64,000 nucleotides of DNA from CAVSRC01 sp963743015 (GTDB taxonomy: Bacteria > Pseudomonadota > Alphaproteobacteria > Rhizobiales > Kaistiaceae), in assembly GCA_963743015.1 (NCBI GenBank), contig CAVUOD010000017.1:1-64000 (forward strand), written 5' to 3'. Positions 38,263-46,384 of this stretch are shown piece after piece. Below the pieces are notes generated by a model that had not been told where the DNA came from, did no database searches, and worked only from the letters and a program-made list of their open reading frames with translations. Position 1 is the stretch's first letter. Each line of letters opens with the position of its first letter. A program made the position numbers and the translations under genes.

Positions 38263-38881
38263 AAAAACGCCTCGATAGCCTGACAAACTCGAATCCTGCC
38301 GATTCTATATGTCCGGAAAGCTGTCCCTCCTCCGGATGGATTAGTTCCACCACGAAAACCGGACTCCGCGCGTAAAAAGGTAGAGGCCAACTATGCCTAA
38401 CCGTGATGGCCGACGATTGATCCTCGCGACGCATCGGTACGTACCGCCTGAAACGAGCCAGCGCAGACCTCGCACGCCGAACAGCGTCGCCGACGCCCAC
38501 AGGCCGGACGGAAGCCGCAGCGGGGGGCGACGCCGGCGGATTCCACGGCGTGCATCGCTGTCGGCCTACGATGTGCTCTGCGTCCCGCCTTGACGGCACC
38601 GGCCTAACTGCATGTTTCCCGTGTTCAGCCATGCCCCCCCGCTGCGGGCGCTCAGCGGCCCGGTTGCCAGTCCGTGGTCGATCCGCCCGCCGCCGCGCGG
38701 GTAAGACTCCAGATTGCAGGGATTCCTTGTGCCCGTCGACCCCTTCGCCCCACACCAATTAACGCATGCGTTGTTGCCTGATGCAACTGCTGGCTGCCGG
38801 GTGGCAAGCGAGTTTTCAACCGGAGATCGGCTCTACGCCGGGCGCGGCCAGAACTCTGGAGGACGGCGAAAAAGCGTGCGC
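38263..38881. other. Long intergenic region, trpE / HAF autotransporter
   Basis: About 620 bp with no convincing gene on either strand. Frames are open here (for example on the reverse strand from 38758) but code Arg/Pro-rich, low-complexity products typical of GC-rich noncoding frames. It should contain the trpE 3' end, any promoter of the autotransporter gene and perhaps the lost 5' end of that gene. I see no trp leader peptide or hairpin terminator. Confidence 0.4.
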
Positions 38882-40396
38882 CTACTGCCCCCGCCCGACG
38901 CTTGAGGCGAAGCGGACGGCCTCTTCCGCGGCGCGGAAGAGGGCGCGGGCCTTGGCCTGGCATTCCGCGTGCTCGTTCTCGGGTACCGAATCGGCGACGA
39001 TGCCGGCGCCGGCCTGGACGTACATCTTGCCGTCCTTGACCACCGAGGTCCTCAGGATGATGCAGGAATCCATGGCGCCGTCGGCGGAGAAATAGCCGAC
39101 GCAGCCGGCATAGATGCCGCGCTTCTCCAATTCCAATTCGTCGATGATCTCCATGGCGCGCACCTTGGGGGCGCCGGAGACGGTGCCGGCCGGGAAGCCG
39201 CCGGCGAGCGCATCGAGCATGTCGTGCTCGGGCGACAGCAGGCCGACGACGTTCGACACGATGTGCATGACCTGGCTGTAGTATTCCAGGAAGAACTGGT
39301 CGGTGACCTTGACCGAGCCGATCTCGGCGACGCGGCCGACATCGTTGCGGCCGAGGTCGAGGAGCATCAGGTGCTCGGCGCGCTCCTTGGGATCGGCGAG
39401 CAGCTCGGCGGCGAGTGCCTTGTCCTCCTCCGGCGTCTTGCCACGCGGCCGCGTGCCGGCGATCGGCCGGATCGTCACCTCGCCGTCGCGCACCCGCACC
39501 AGGATCTCGGGGCTGGAGCCGGCAATCGCGAAGCCGCCGAAGTCGAGATAATAGAGGAAGGGCGAGGGGTTGGTGCGCCGCAGCGCCCGGTAGAGGGCGA
39601 AGGGCGGCAGGTCGAAGGGCGCCTCGAAGCGCTGCGACAGGACCACCTGGAAGATGTCGCCGGCGGCGATGTACTCCTTGGCGCGCCTGACCATGTCGAG
39701 ATAGGTCTGGCGCGGCGTATTGGAGACGACCGGGATGTCGGGGTCGAACTCGGCGCCGTCGGCGGACTTGTCGAGCGGCCGGTCGAGATCGTCGACCACC
39801 GCGGTCAGGCGGTCGACGGCGCGGGCGTGGGCCTGGCTGGCGGTCATGCCGGCCTCGGCGCGCACCGGGGTGACGATGGTGATCTCGTCCCTGACGGCGT
39901 CGAAGACGACGATGACGGTCGGCCGGATCATGATCGCGTCGGGGAAGCCGAGCGGGTCGGGATTGGGCTCGGGCAGCACCTCCATCTGGCGGACCATGTC
40001 GTAGCCGAGATAGCCGAAGATGCCGGCCGACATCGGCGGCAGCTCATGGGGCAGATGGATGTGCGATTCCGCGATGATGCCACGCAGCGCCTCCAGCGCC
40101 GGCTCTGCCATCGCCTCGAAGCGCTCGCGGTCGGCGGCGGGATCGCGGTTGATCTCGGCCTTGCCGCCGGTGGCGCGGAAGATCAGGTCGGGCTCGATGC
40201 CGATGATCGAATAGCGGCCGCGCACGGCGCCGCCTTCGACCGATTCCAGCAGCAGGCAGTTGGCGCGGCCGGCCGACAGCTTGAGCATGGCCGAGACCGG
40301 CGTCTCCAGGTCGGCGACGAGCCGCGTCCACACCACCTGCGGCTCGCCCGTGTCATAGGCGCGCGCGAAGTCGTCGAGGGCGGGTTCGACCAGCAT
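38882..40396 (-). CDS. trpE: Anthranilate synthase component I
   Basis: This 504-residue enzyme converts chorismate to anthranilate, the first tryptophan-specific step. It shows the feedback-inhibition segment NCLLLESVEGGAVRGRYSIIG (the LLES element), GIFGYLGYDMVR, and the chorismate-binding C-terminal domain with IRPIAGTRPRGKTPEEDKAL, LMLLDLGRNDVGRVA, AGGFPAGTVSGAPKVRAMEII and AGAGIVADSVPENEHAEC. It is the separate form, not the TrpE(G) fusion of Rhizobium. It lies 21 bp downstream of the ppiD-like gene on the same strand. Confidence 0.97.
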   Translation of the reverse strand: MLVEPALDDFARAYDTGEPQVVWTRLVADLETPVSAMLKLSAGRANCLLLESVEGGAVRGRYSIIGIEPDLIFRATGGKAEINRDPAADRERFEAMAEPALEALRGIIAESHIHLPHELPPMSAGIFGYLGYDMVRQMEVLPEPNPDPLGFPDAIMIRPTVIVVFDAVRDEITIVTPVRAEAGMTASQAHARAVDRLTAVVDDLDRPLDKSADGAEFDPDIPVVSNTPRQTYLDMVRRAKEYIAAGDIFQVVLSQRFEAPFDLPPFALYRALRRTNPSPFLYYLDFGGFAIAGSSPEILVRVRDGEVTIRPIAGTRPRGKTPEEDKALAAELLADPKERAEHLMLLDLGRNDVGRVAEIGSVKVTDQFFLEYYSQVMHIVSNVVGLLSPEHDMLDALAGGFPAGTVSGAPKVRAMEIIDELELEKRGIYAGCVGYFSADGAMDSCIILRTSVVKDGKMYVQAGAGIVADSVPENEHAECQAKARALFRAAEEAVRFASSVGRGQ

Positions 40397-40417
40397 GGCA
40401 GGGACCCCCGTGCGCCG

Positions 40418-42316
40418 CTACTGGGTCGGTTGATTGAGGCCAAGCGCGGCGCTGAGGGCGGCCTGGTTGATCTGCACGTCGATCTTCGACTGGCGCTCGG
40501 TGACGTAGGCGGCGAGCAGGTCGTTGACGAACTGGTTGTCGAGCTGGCTCTTGATCTGCGCCAGCTGCGGATCGTCGGGCTTGAACGGCGGCACGGTCGC
40601 TGAATCGACGACGAGCAGGACCTTGTTCATGGCGGTCGCCCCGTCGGCGACGGCGGAATAGCCCTTGGGGCCGCCGAAGGCTGCCGCGACCGCTGCCGCC
40701 GACAGGTCGCCGGTCGGCGTCGATGCGCGCGTCAGCTTGTCCGCCGTCTGCACCGTCAGGCCGGCATCGGTCGCCACCTGGGCGAGCGGTGTGCCGGTGT
40801 CGAGCTTGGCCTTGAGGGCATCGGCCTGCTCGGCGACCTTCTTCTGGCGCTCGACATCCTTCCAGGCGGCAACCACCTTGTCGCGCACCTCGGCCAGCGG
40901 GCGCTCGTGAGCCGGCATCACCTGGGTGACGTCGTACCAGACGAAGGTGTTGCGGACCGTCTCGATCGGATTGTTCTCCATGCCGACGTCGGATTCGAAG
41001 GCCGACTGCACCAGCAGGGGCGGCAGGTCGGCAATCGGCTTGCCGTCGGGGCCTTTGCCCGATGCGTCGACCTCGGGCACCGTCACCATCTTCAATCCGT
41101 GCTGCTGGGCGACCTCTTCGAGCTTGGCGCCGCCGGCACGCGCATCCTCGATGGCGTTGCGGATGGTGTCGACCTCGCCGATGGCCTTCTTGGTGGCGAT
41201 CTCCATCTTGAGCTGGTCCTTGACCTCGGCGAAGGTCTTGACCTGGTCGGGCACGATGTTGCTGACGCGCAGGATCACCGGACCGAACCTGCCGTCGATA
41301 ATGCCGCTGACGCCGGCATCAGCCATGCCGAAAGCGGCATCGGCGACCGCCGGATCGACGATCTTGTCCTTGGTGACCTGGCCGAGATTGACGTCGGAGG
41401 CCTTGAGATTGCGCTCGGCGATCAGGTCGTCGAAGGTCTTGCCGGCGGCGAGCTCCTTGGCGGCGGCCTCGGCATCCGCCTTGTCCTTGAAGACGATCTG
41501 CTCGACATGGCGGGTGCCGGGGGTGACGAAGCGGCTCTTCTCCGTGTCGTAGAGCTTCTGTGCCTCGGCGTCGGTGACGTCCTGCGGCTTGGCGATCACC
41601 GCCGGGCTGAGAACGAAATAGGCGATCGCCCGGTATTCGGGCGCCTTGTAGTCGGCCTTGTGGGCGTCGAAATAGGCGGTCAGGTCGGCGTCGGAGGGGT
41701 CGGGGATGGCGCTCGCCGCCGGCGCGGTCAGCACCAGATAGGAGATGGCGCGCGAGTCGTCGCGATACTCGGAAATGGCCTTGATGACCGTTTCCGGCAC
41801 GGTGACGTCGCCGGCCAGACCCTGATCGAGCTGGTTGCGGATGTAGTCGGCCTTGAGCAGCAGCACCAGGTCGTCTTCGGTCAGCCCCTGCGACTGTGCG
41901 ATCTGCGCGAAGGCGGTCCGGTTGAACTCGCCGGTCGGTCCCATCAGGTTGGGGTCGGTGCGGATCAGGCGGCCGACGGTGTCGGGCGAAAGGCTGAGGC
42001 CCATCTGCTTGGCGGTGTCGTCGAGCGTCGCCTCGGCGAGCATCTGGCTGAGTACGCGGCTGGGAACGCCGAGCTGCACCGCTTCCTGCGTGGTGAACTG
42101 CTTGCCGAACTGCTGGTTGAGCTGGCGCATGGCCAGATCGAAGCGCCGGCGGAACTCGGCGCCGGTCAGCGTGATGCTGCCGACCTTGGCGATGTCACTG
42201 CGGCCATAGCCCCGAAAGACGTCGGACACGCCCCAGACGCCGAAGCTGATCACCAGGAGCAGCATCATGATCTGGACGACCCATCCGGAAGTGAACTTGC
42301 GTAGTGTGTCGAGCAT
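40418..42316 (-). CDS. ppiD: PpiD-type periplasmic folding chaperone (SurA_N/parvulin)
   Basis: This 632-residue membrane-anchored protein has a single N-terminal membrane segment (WVVQIMMLLLVISFGVWGVSDVF, about residues 12-34) and a long periplasmic part. A SurA-like chaperone domain follows (GAEFRRRFDLAMRQLNQQFGKQFTTQEA, LSQMLAEATLDDTAKQMGLSLS). A parvulin-type domain with a weak signature lies around residues 260-370 (RHVEQIVFKDKADAEAAAKELAAGKTF). It resembles the peptidylprolyl isomerase D genes found upstream of trpE throughout Rhizobiales. It probably helps proteins leaving the Sec channel. Confidence 0.9.
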   Translation of the reverse strand: MLDTLRKFTSGWVVQIMMLLLVISFGVWGVSDVFRGYGRSDIAKVGSITLTGAEFRRRFDLAMRQLNQQFGKQFTTQEAVQLGVPSRVLSQMLAEATLDDTAKQMGLSLSPDTVGRLIRTDPNLMGPTGEFNRTAFAQIAQSQGLTEDDLVLLLKADYIRNQLDQGLAGDVTVPETVIKAISEYRDDSRAISYLVLTAPAASAIPDPSDADLTAYFDAHKADYKAPEYRAIAYFVLSPAVIAKPQDVTDAEAQKLYDTEKSRFVTPGTRHVEQIVFKDKADAEAAAKELAAGKTFDDLIAERNLKASDVNLGQVTKDKIVDPAVADAAFGMADAGVSGIIDGRFGPVILRVSNIVPDQVKTFAEVKDQLKMEIATKKAIGEVDTIRNAIEDARAGGAKLEEVAQQHGLKMVTVPEVDASGKGPDGKPIADLPPLLVQSAFESDVGMENNPIETVRNTFVWYDVTQVMPAHERPLAEVRDKVVAAWKDVERQKKVAEQADALKAKLDTGTPLAQVATDAGLTVQTADKLTRASTPTGDLSAAAVAAAFGGPKGYSAVADGATAMNKVLLVVDSATVPPFKPDDPQLAQIKSQLDNQFVNDLLAAYVTERQSKIDVQINQAALSAALGLNQPTQ

Positions 42317-42471
42317 CGGAGTCCTCGGCGGCGGCCGCTTGCGGCGCGCGGGTTCTTTCGGGCGCGGATAATAGGTTCAGCGCACCCGCCGCCGCAAGGT
42401 ATAGTCGTGCGCCGGCGGGGAGGCGAAAAACCGCAGGATTACAGGCGGTTGCGGCAGTCGTGCGGTCGCCG

Positions 42472-43578
42472 TCAAGTGCCTGCCCCGATCCATCTCTCGA
42501 GGAACGGGGTCGATCGCGCATATTGCGGCACGACGTGCAAGGGGTGACCGAGCGCAATTGCCGCCCGCCACGGCCAGCGCGGATCGGCCAGCATGGCACG
42601 CGCCAGCGCCACCAGATCGGCCTTGCCCTGCGCAATGATCGCCTCGGCCTGGTGCGGGTCGTCGATCAGCCCGACGGCGCGGGTAATGATGCCGGCTTCT
42701 TCGCGGATGCGGGTCGCGAACGGCACCTGGTAGCCGGGAGCGAGCGGGATCTTGGCATCGTGGACGCCACCGCCGCTCGACGCGCAGATATAGGCGGCAC
42801 CGACATCCTTGAGCGCCTTGGAGACTTCGACCGCCTCGTCGATGGTGAAGCCGCCCTCGGTCCAGTCGCTGGCGGAAAGCCGCGCCCCGACCATGACCTG
42901 CTCCGGCGCCACGGCGCGGACAGCCTTGGTGACCGCCAGGACGAAGCGCATGCGGTTCTCCAGCGAGCCGCCCCAGTGGTCGGTGCGCTGGTTGGAGAGC
43001 GGCGACAGGAACTCGTGCAGCAGATAGCCGTGGGCCCCGTGGATCTCGATGAAGTCGAAGCCGGCGCGTACTGCGCGCTCCGCCGCATTGGCCCAGACGC
43101 TGATGAGGCGCTGGATGCCGTTCTCGTCGAGCGCCTGCGGAACGTGCCAGCCGGGCGCGAAGGGAATGGCAGAGGGCGCCAGGGTCTGCCAGGCGTCCTC
43201 CTCGGCGGTGAGGGGACCGCCGCCCTGCCACGGACGATGGACGGAGGCCTTGCGGCCGGCATGACCGAGCTGGATGCCGAAGCGGGTGCCGGCGGGCGCC
43301 ACCCGGCGCGCCGCGGCGAGCGTGCGCTGGGCGGCCGCCTCGTTGTGATCCGAATAGAGGCCGAGGCAGCCGTGGGTGATGCGGCCGTGGCGCTCGACGG
43401 CCGTCGCCTCGACGGTGATCATGCCGGCGCCCGACATGGCCAGCGCCATCCAGTGCTGCATGTGCCAGTCGCTCGCCGAACCGTCATCGGCCGAGAACTG
43501 GCACATGGGGGCGACGGCGATGCGATTGGGTACGGTCATGCCGCCAATGGTCAGCGGCGAGAAAAGCATGGAAGTCAT
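42472..43578 (-). CDS. NADH:flavin oxidoreductase, old yellow enzyme family (YqjM-like)
   Basis: An FMN-dependent TIM-barrel ene-reductase of 368 residues starting at ATG 43578 (MTSMLFSPLTIGGMTVPNRIAVAPMCQFSADDG). The Cys in APMCQF is the redox-tuning residue of the YqjM subclass. Substrate-binding HGAHGYLLHEFLSPLSNQRTDHWGGSLENRMRF and the FMN-binding end LVALARAMLADPRWPW confirm the family. It reduces activated C=C bonds of enals, enones or maleimides; the natural substrate cannot be told. It lies about 155 bp upstream of ppiD. Confidence 0.9.
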   Translation of the reverse strand: MTSMLFSPLTIGGMTVPNRIAVAPMCQFSADDGSASDWHMQHWMALAMSGAGMITVEATAVERHGRITHGCLGLYSDHNEAAAQRTLAAARRVAPAGTRFGIQLGHAGRKASVHRPWQGGGPLTAEEDAWQTLAPSAIPFAPGWHVPQALDENGIQRLISVWANAAERAVRAGFDFIEIHGAHGYLLHEFLSPLSNQRTDHWGGSLENRMRFVLAVTKAVRAVAPEQVMVGARLSASDWTEGGFTIDEAVEVSKALKDVGAAYICASSGGGVHDAKIPLAPGYQVPFATRIREEAGIITRAVGLIDDPHQAEAIIAQGKADLVALARAMLADPRWPWRAAIALGHPLHVVPQYARSTPFLERWIGAGT

Positions 43579-43691
43579 GGGATTACCGGCTCGGTGTCTG
43601 GGGGGAAGTGCCCCCAACATGGCATCGGGCCGGCGATGCGCCAAGCGCGCCGACTGTCACATGACTTCAGCCGGCGCGCTTGTTCAGCGCC

Positions 43692-44720
43692 CTATTCGCC
43701 CCAAACCAGGAAGAGGCCGATATCCCCGGGCATGCCGTCGGGAAAATCAACGACGCGTGCCGCCAGATGGAAGCCGCGCGGACGCAGCTCACGCTCCCAG
43801 CGCAGATACATCTCGGCGGCTTCGCCGCGCAGCGTGCGCGGCCATTCCGGATCGGGCGCGTTCACTGCCCGGCCGCCGTCGCTGCACAGCTCACGGGGAA
43901 AGCGCAGAAGCAGGTATTCGGTCTGACCGCGCTCGGCCGCATCGCGGGCATTATGGACGAGCTTGTTCCACTCCTTGTCGGAGATGTGGGTGTCGATCAG
44001 CCGATGGACGTCGCGCTTGTGTATCTCGGCCGCCAGTTGGCGTTCGCGGGAGCGCTGGGCGTCCATCTCGTCCTTGAAGTGGCCGACGAGATGGCGGAAG
44101 TCGCCGACCGACAATTCGCCGTCGGGGCGGGTATCCTGAGCAATGGCATAGGCGTTGGCCCGCGAATCGGCAGGCGGCGGGGCATTTTCCGCCTTGCCGT
44201 TGCCCTTGCCGTTCTGCCAGGGCGGCGCGAACTTGCGGCTCGGCTCGGGCGGCAGGGGGACTGGCTCGAATTCGCCGCCGCCGAGCGAGCGCAGCAGGTC
44301 GGCGCGGCGCACGATGCCGACGATCCTGCCGTCGCGCATGACCGGCAGCCGCTTGACCCGGTGCTCGGCCATAATGCCGGCGATTTCGTCGGCGCGGGTG
44401 TCTTCACTGACGGTCAGCACCGGGCTCGACATCACCTCACGGGCGACGGCAACCGGATCCTGCAGATGCTGGAGGAATTCGCTGTTGAGGTCCTCGCCTT
44501 CGGCGAGACGCAGCAGCCACCATTCGCTCTTGGTTTCGCGTTCGGTCCGTTTGCGGCCGACAAGGTCGCCTTCACTGACCATGCCGACCAGCGTGCCGGA
44601 ATCGTCGACCACCGGCACGGCGCTCATGCGGTGCACGAGAAGGGTTCTGGCGACGTCGCGGATAGGCGTGTTGGGTGACACCGTCACCACGTCGCCGTTC
44701 ATCAGGTCGCGAGCATTCAT
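43692..44720 (-). CDS. CBS-pair protein with uncharacterised C-terminal domain
   Basis: A 342-residue protein. Residues 1-150 hold two CBS domains: MNARDLMNGDVVTVSPNTPIRDVARTLL with AVPVVDDSGTLVGMVSEGDL, and SSPVLTVSEDTRADEIAGIM with KRLPVMRDGRIVGIVRRADLL. Such pairs bind adenosyl ligands. A low-complexity linker (PPPEPSRKFAPPWQNGKGNGKAE region) leads to a C-terminal domain, about residues 215-342, with HLVGHFKDEMDAQRSRERQL, YLLLRFPRELCSDGG, WPRTLRGEAAEMYLRWEREL and GDIGLFLVWGE. Related proteins usually end in a BON domain instead. It is divergent from tpiA. The role is unknown, perhaps sensing energy state. Confidence 0.75.
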   Translation of the reverse strand: MNARDLMNGDVVTVSPNTPIRDVARTLLVHRMSAVPVVDDSGTLVGMVSEGDLVGRKRTERETKSEWWLLRLAEGEDLNSEFLQHLQDPVAVAREVMSSPVLTVSEDTRADEIAGIMAEHRVKRLPVMRDGRIVGIVRRADLLRSLGGGEFEPVPLPPEPSRKFAPPWQNGKGNGKAENAPPPADSRANAYAIAQDTRPDGELSVGDFRHLVGHFKDEMDAQRSRERQLAAEIHKRDVHRLIDTHISDKEWNKLVHNARDAAERGQTEYLLLRFPRELCSDGGRAVNAPDPEWPRTLRGEAAEMYLRWERELRPRGFHLAARVVDFPDGMPGDIGLFLVWGE

Positions 44721-44895
44721 GGTTTTTCGATCCTGGGACTTGCGACTTCTAACGCGGCGTTCGGGTACTCCCAGTATGTAGGGGCTACCTTGATCTTGCG
44801 CAAAAATGGAACGTGCGAAAGCCAAAGGCACGGTGCTTTTGTCGAGGATTTCGGCTAGGGCTGACATGGTTCTCGAGACTGGAGCTAGGACTAGA

Positions 44896-45645
44896 ATGTC
44901 AGTACGTATCAAACTCGCTGCGGGTAACTGGAAGATGAACGGCATGCGAGGCAGCCTGCCTGAATTGCAGGCAATCGCCGCTGGCGCGGCCGGAGCGGCC
45001 TGCGAAGTGGCGATCTGTCCGCCGGCGACGCTGATTTCGGCGGCGGCCGAAACGGTCGCCGGAACGGCGGTGGCGATCGGCGGCCAGGACTGCCACGCAG
45101 CCGTCAAGGGCGCCCATACCGGTGATATTGCTGCGGAAATGATCGCCGATGCCGGCGGCAAGATGGTCATCGTCGGCCACTCGGAGCGGCGCACCGACCA
45201 CGGCGAGACCGACACGCAAGTGCGCGCCAAGGCGGAAGCCGCCTGGCGGGCCGGGCTGACGGCGATTCTGTGCATCGGCGAAACTGAGGCAGAACGCCGC
45301 GGCGGAAAGACCGAGGCGGTTCTCAGCACGCAGATCGCCGGTTCGGTGCCCGACGGCGCCACGGCCGACCGTCTGGTGATCGCTTATGAGCCGGTGTGGG
45401 CGATCGGAACCGGGTTGACGCCATCAAATGACGACATTGTTGCGGCACATGCCCATATAAGGGCCCAACTGGCGGGGCATCTGGGACAGGAGAATGCCGA
45501 TGCGATGCGCATCCTCTATGGCGGCTCGGTCAAGCCGGACAATGCCGAAACCATCATGGCGCTTCCCGGCGTCGATGGTGCACTGGTCGGTGGCGCCAGC
45601 CTCAAAGCCGCGGATTTCCTCACGATTGTCGCTGCCTGCAAGTGA
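44896..45645 (+). CDS. tpiA: Triosephosphate isomerase
   Basis: This 249-residue TIM barrel interconverts dihydroxyacetone phosphate and glyceraldehyde 3-phosphate. It has the catalytic Lys13 in AAGNWKMNG, the catalytic His in VIVGHSERR, and the catalytic Glu with loop 6 in AYEPVWAIGTGLTPS. YGGSVKPDNA and GALVGGASLKAADF bind phosphate. I start it at ATG 44896 (MSVRIKLAAG); an in-frame upstream ATG would add a leader not seen in homologues. secG follows after about 80 bp, as in most relatives. Confidence 0.97.
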   Translation: MSVRIKLAAGNWKMNGMRGSLPELQAIAAGAAGAACEVAICPPATLISAAAETVAGTAVAIGGQDCHAAVKGAHTGDIAAEMIADAGGKMVIVGHSERRTDHGETDTQVRAKAEAAWRAGLTAILCIGETEAERRGGKTEAVLSTQIAGSVPDGATADRLVIAYEPVWAIGTGLTPSNDDIVAAHAHIRAQLAGHLGQENADAMRILYGGSVKPDNAETIMALPGVDGALVGGASLKAADFLTIVAACK

Positions 45646-45726
45646 GGTCAGAAGCCCGGGCGGTGGCTCTGGTGCCGCCCGGCCTGATCGTGTAAAAGGC
45701 GCCCAACCCCATATTCGGATTGCCTG

Positions 45727-46258
45727 ATGCAAACAGTTATCATCGTCATTCACCTGATGGTGATCGTGGCGCTCGTCGCGGTCGTGCTGCTGCAGCGCTC
45801 GGAAGGCGGAGCGCTGGGAATCGGCGGCTCCGACCAGTTCATGACCATGCGCGGCCAGGGCAATGTGCTCACCCGCGCCACCACCATCCTGGCGGCGATC
45901 TTCTTCATCACCTCGATGGCGATGACGGTGCTGGCCCGCCTGAGCGCACCGCCGACCTCGGTGCTCGATACCGCGCCGGCCGCCCAGACGGCGCCGGTTC
46001 CGGCCGCTCCGGCAACCGGAACCGCCGGCACGCCGGCGACCGGGAGCGGAAATACCGGCGGCAACGGTATCCTGAACCAGCTCGACCGCTACACCAGCGG
46101 CCCGCCGTCGACGGTGACGCCGAAGAGCGTGGTGCCCGACACCAGCGCGCCAGCTGCGCCGCCTAGCCCCGTCGCAGCCGGCGACGACCGGCTCGCAGCC
46201 GGCTGCCGGCGGTGCGCAGTCGGCGCCGGCGGGCACACCGGCCCCCAGCTCGCAGTAG
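45727..46258 (+). CDS. secG: Preprotein translocase subunit SecG (apparent +1 frameshift near the end)
   Basis: SecG is the small accessory subunit of SecYEG. Residues 1-75 are standard: MQTVIIVIHLMVIVALVAVVLLQRSEGGALGIGG, then a second membrane segment TTILAAIFFITSMAMTVLARL. A long Ala/Pro/Thr-rich tail follows, as in alphaproteobacteria. An extra base near 46185 shifts the frame; restoring it gives GSQPAAGGAQSAPAGTPAPSSQ and TAG at 46256. Without it the tail becomes Arg/Cys-rich, which is unusual. Total about 176 residues. Confidence 0.92.
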
Positions 46259-46281
46259 CGACATGACGACCAGACGGCTGC

Positions 46282-46322
46282 CCCCGGCGCGATCACGCAC
46301 CCGCCGGGGCCGGCATCTTTTT
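46282..46322 (+). terminator. Terminator or attenuator between secG and pyrG
   Basis: CCCCGGCG (46282-46289) pairs with CGCCGGGG (46302-46309) around a 12-base loop, and a run of five T follows at 46318-46322. It ends the tpiA-secG unit or reduces read-through into pyrG, which begins 62 bp later. Confidence 0.6.
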
Positions 46323-46384
46323 GTTCAGCGTGCAGACGATTTCGACTCCGCGAATCAGGCGGGCAGGGAATAGGATCGGGGCCC

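Noticed and set aside
38391..38758. Possible small genes in the trpE/autotransporter gap
   Set aside because: Products are Arg/Pro-rich with no hydrophobic or family pattern and no ribosome site, as expected for chance frames in GC-rich DNA.
38969..40603. Forward frame of 544 codons opposite trpE
   Set aside because: An antisense shadow of trpE; Gly/Val/Asp-rich with no family features.
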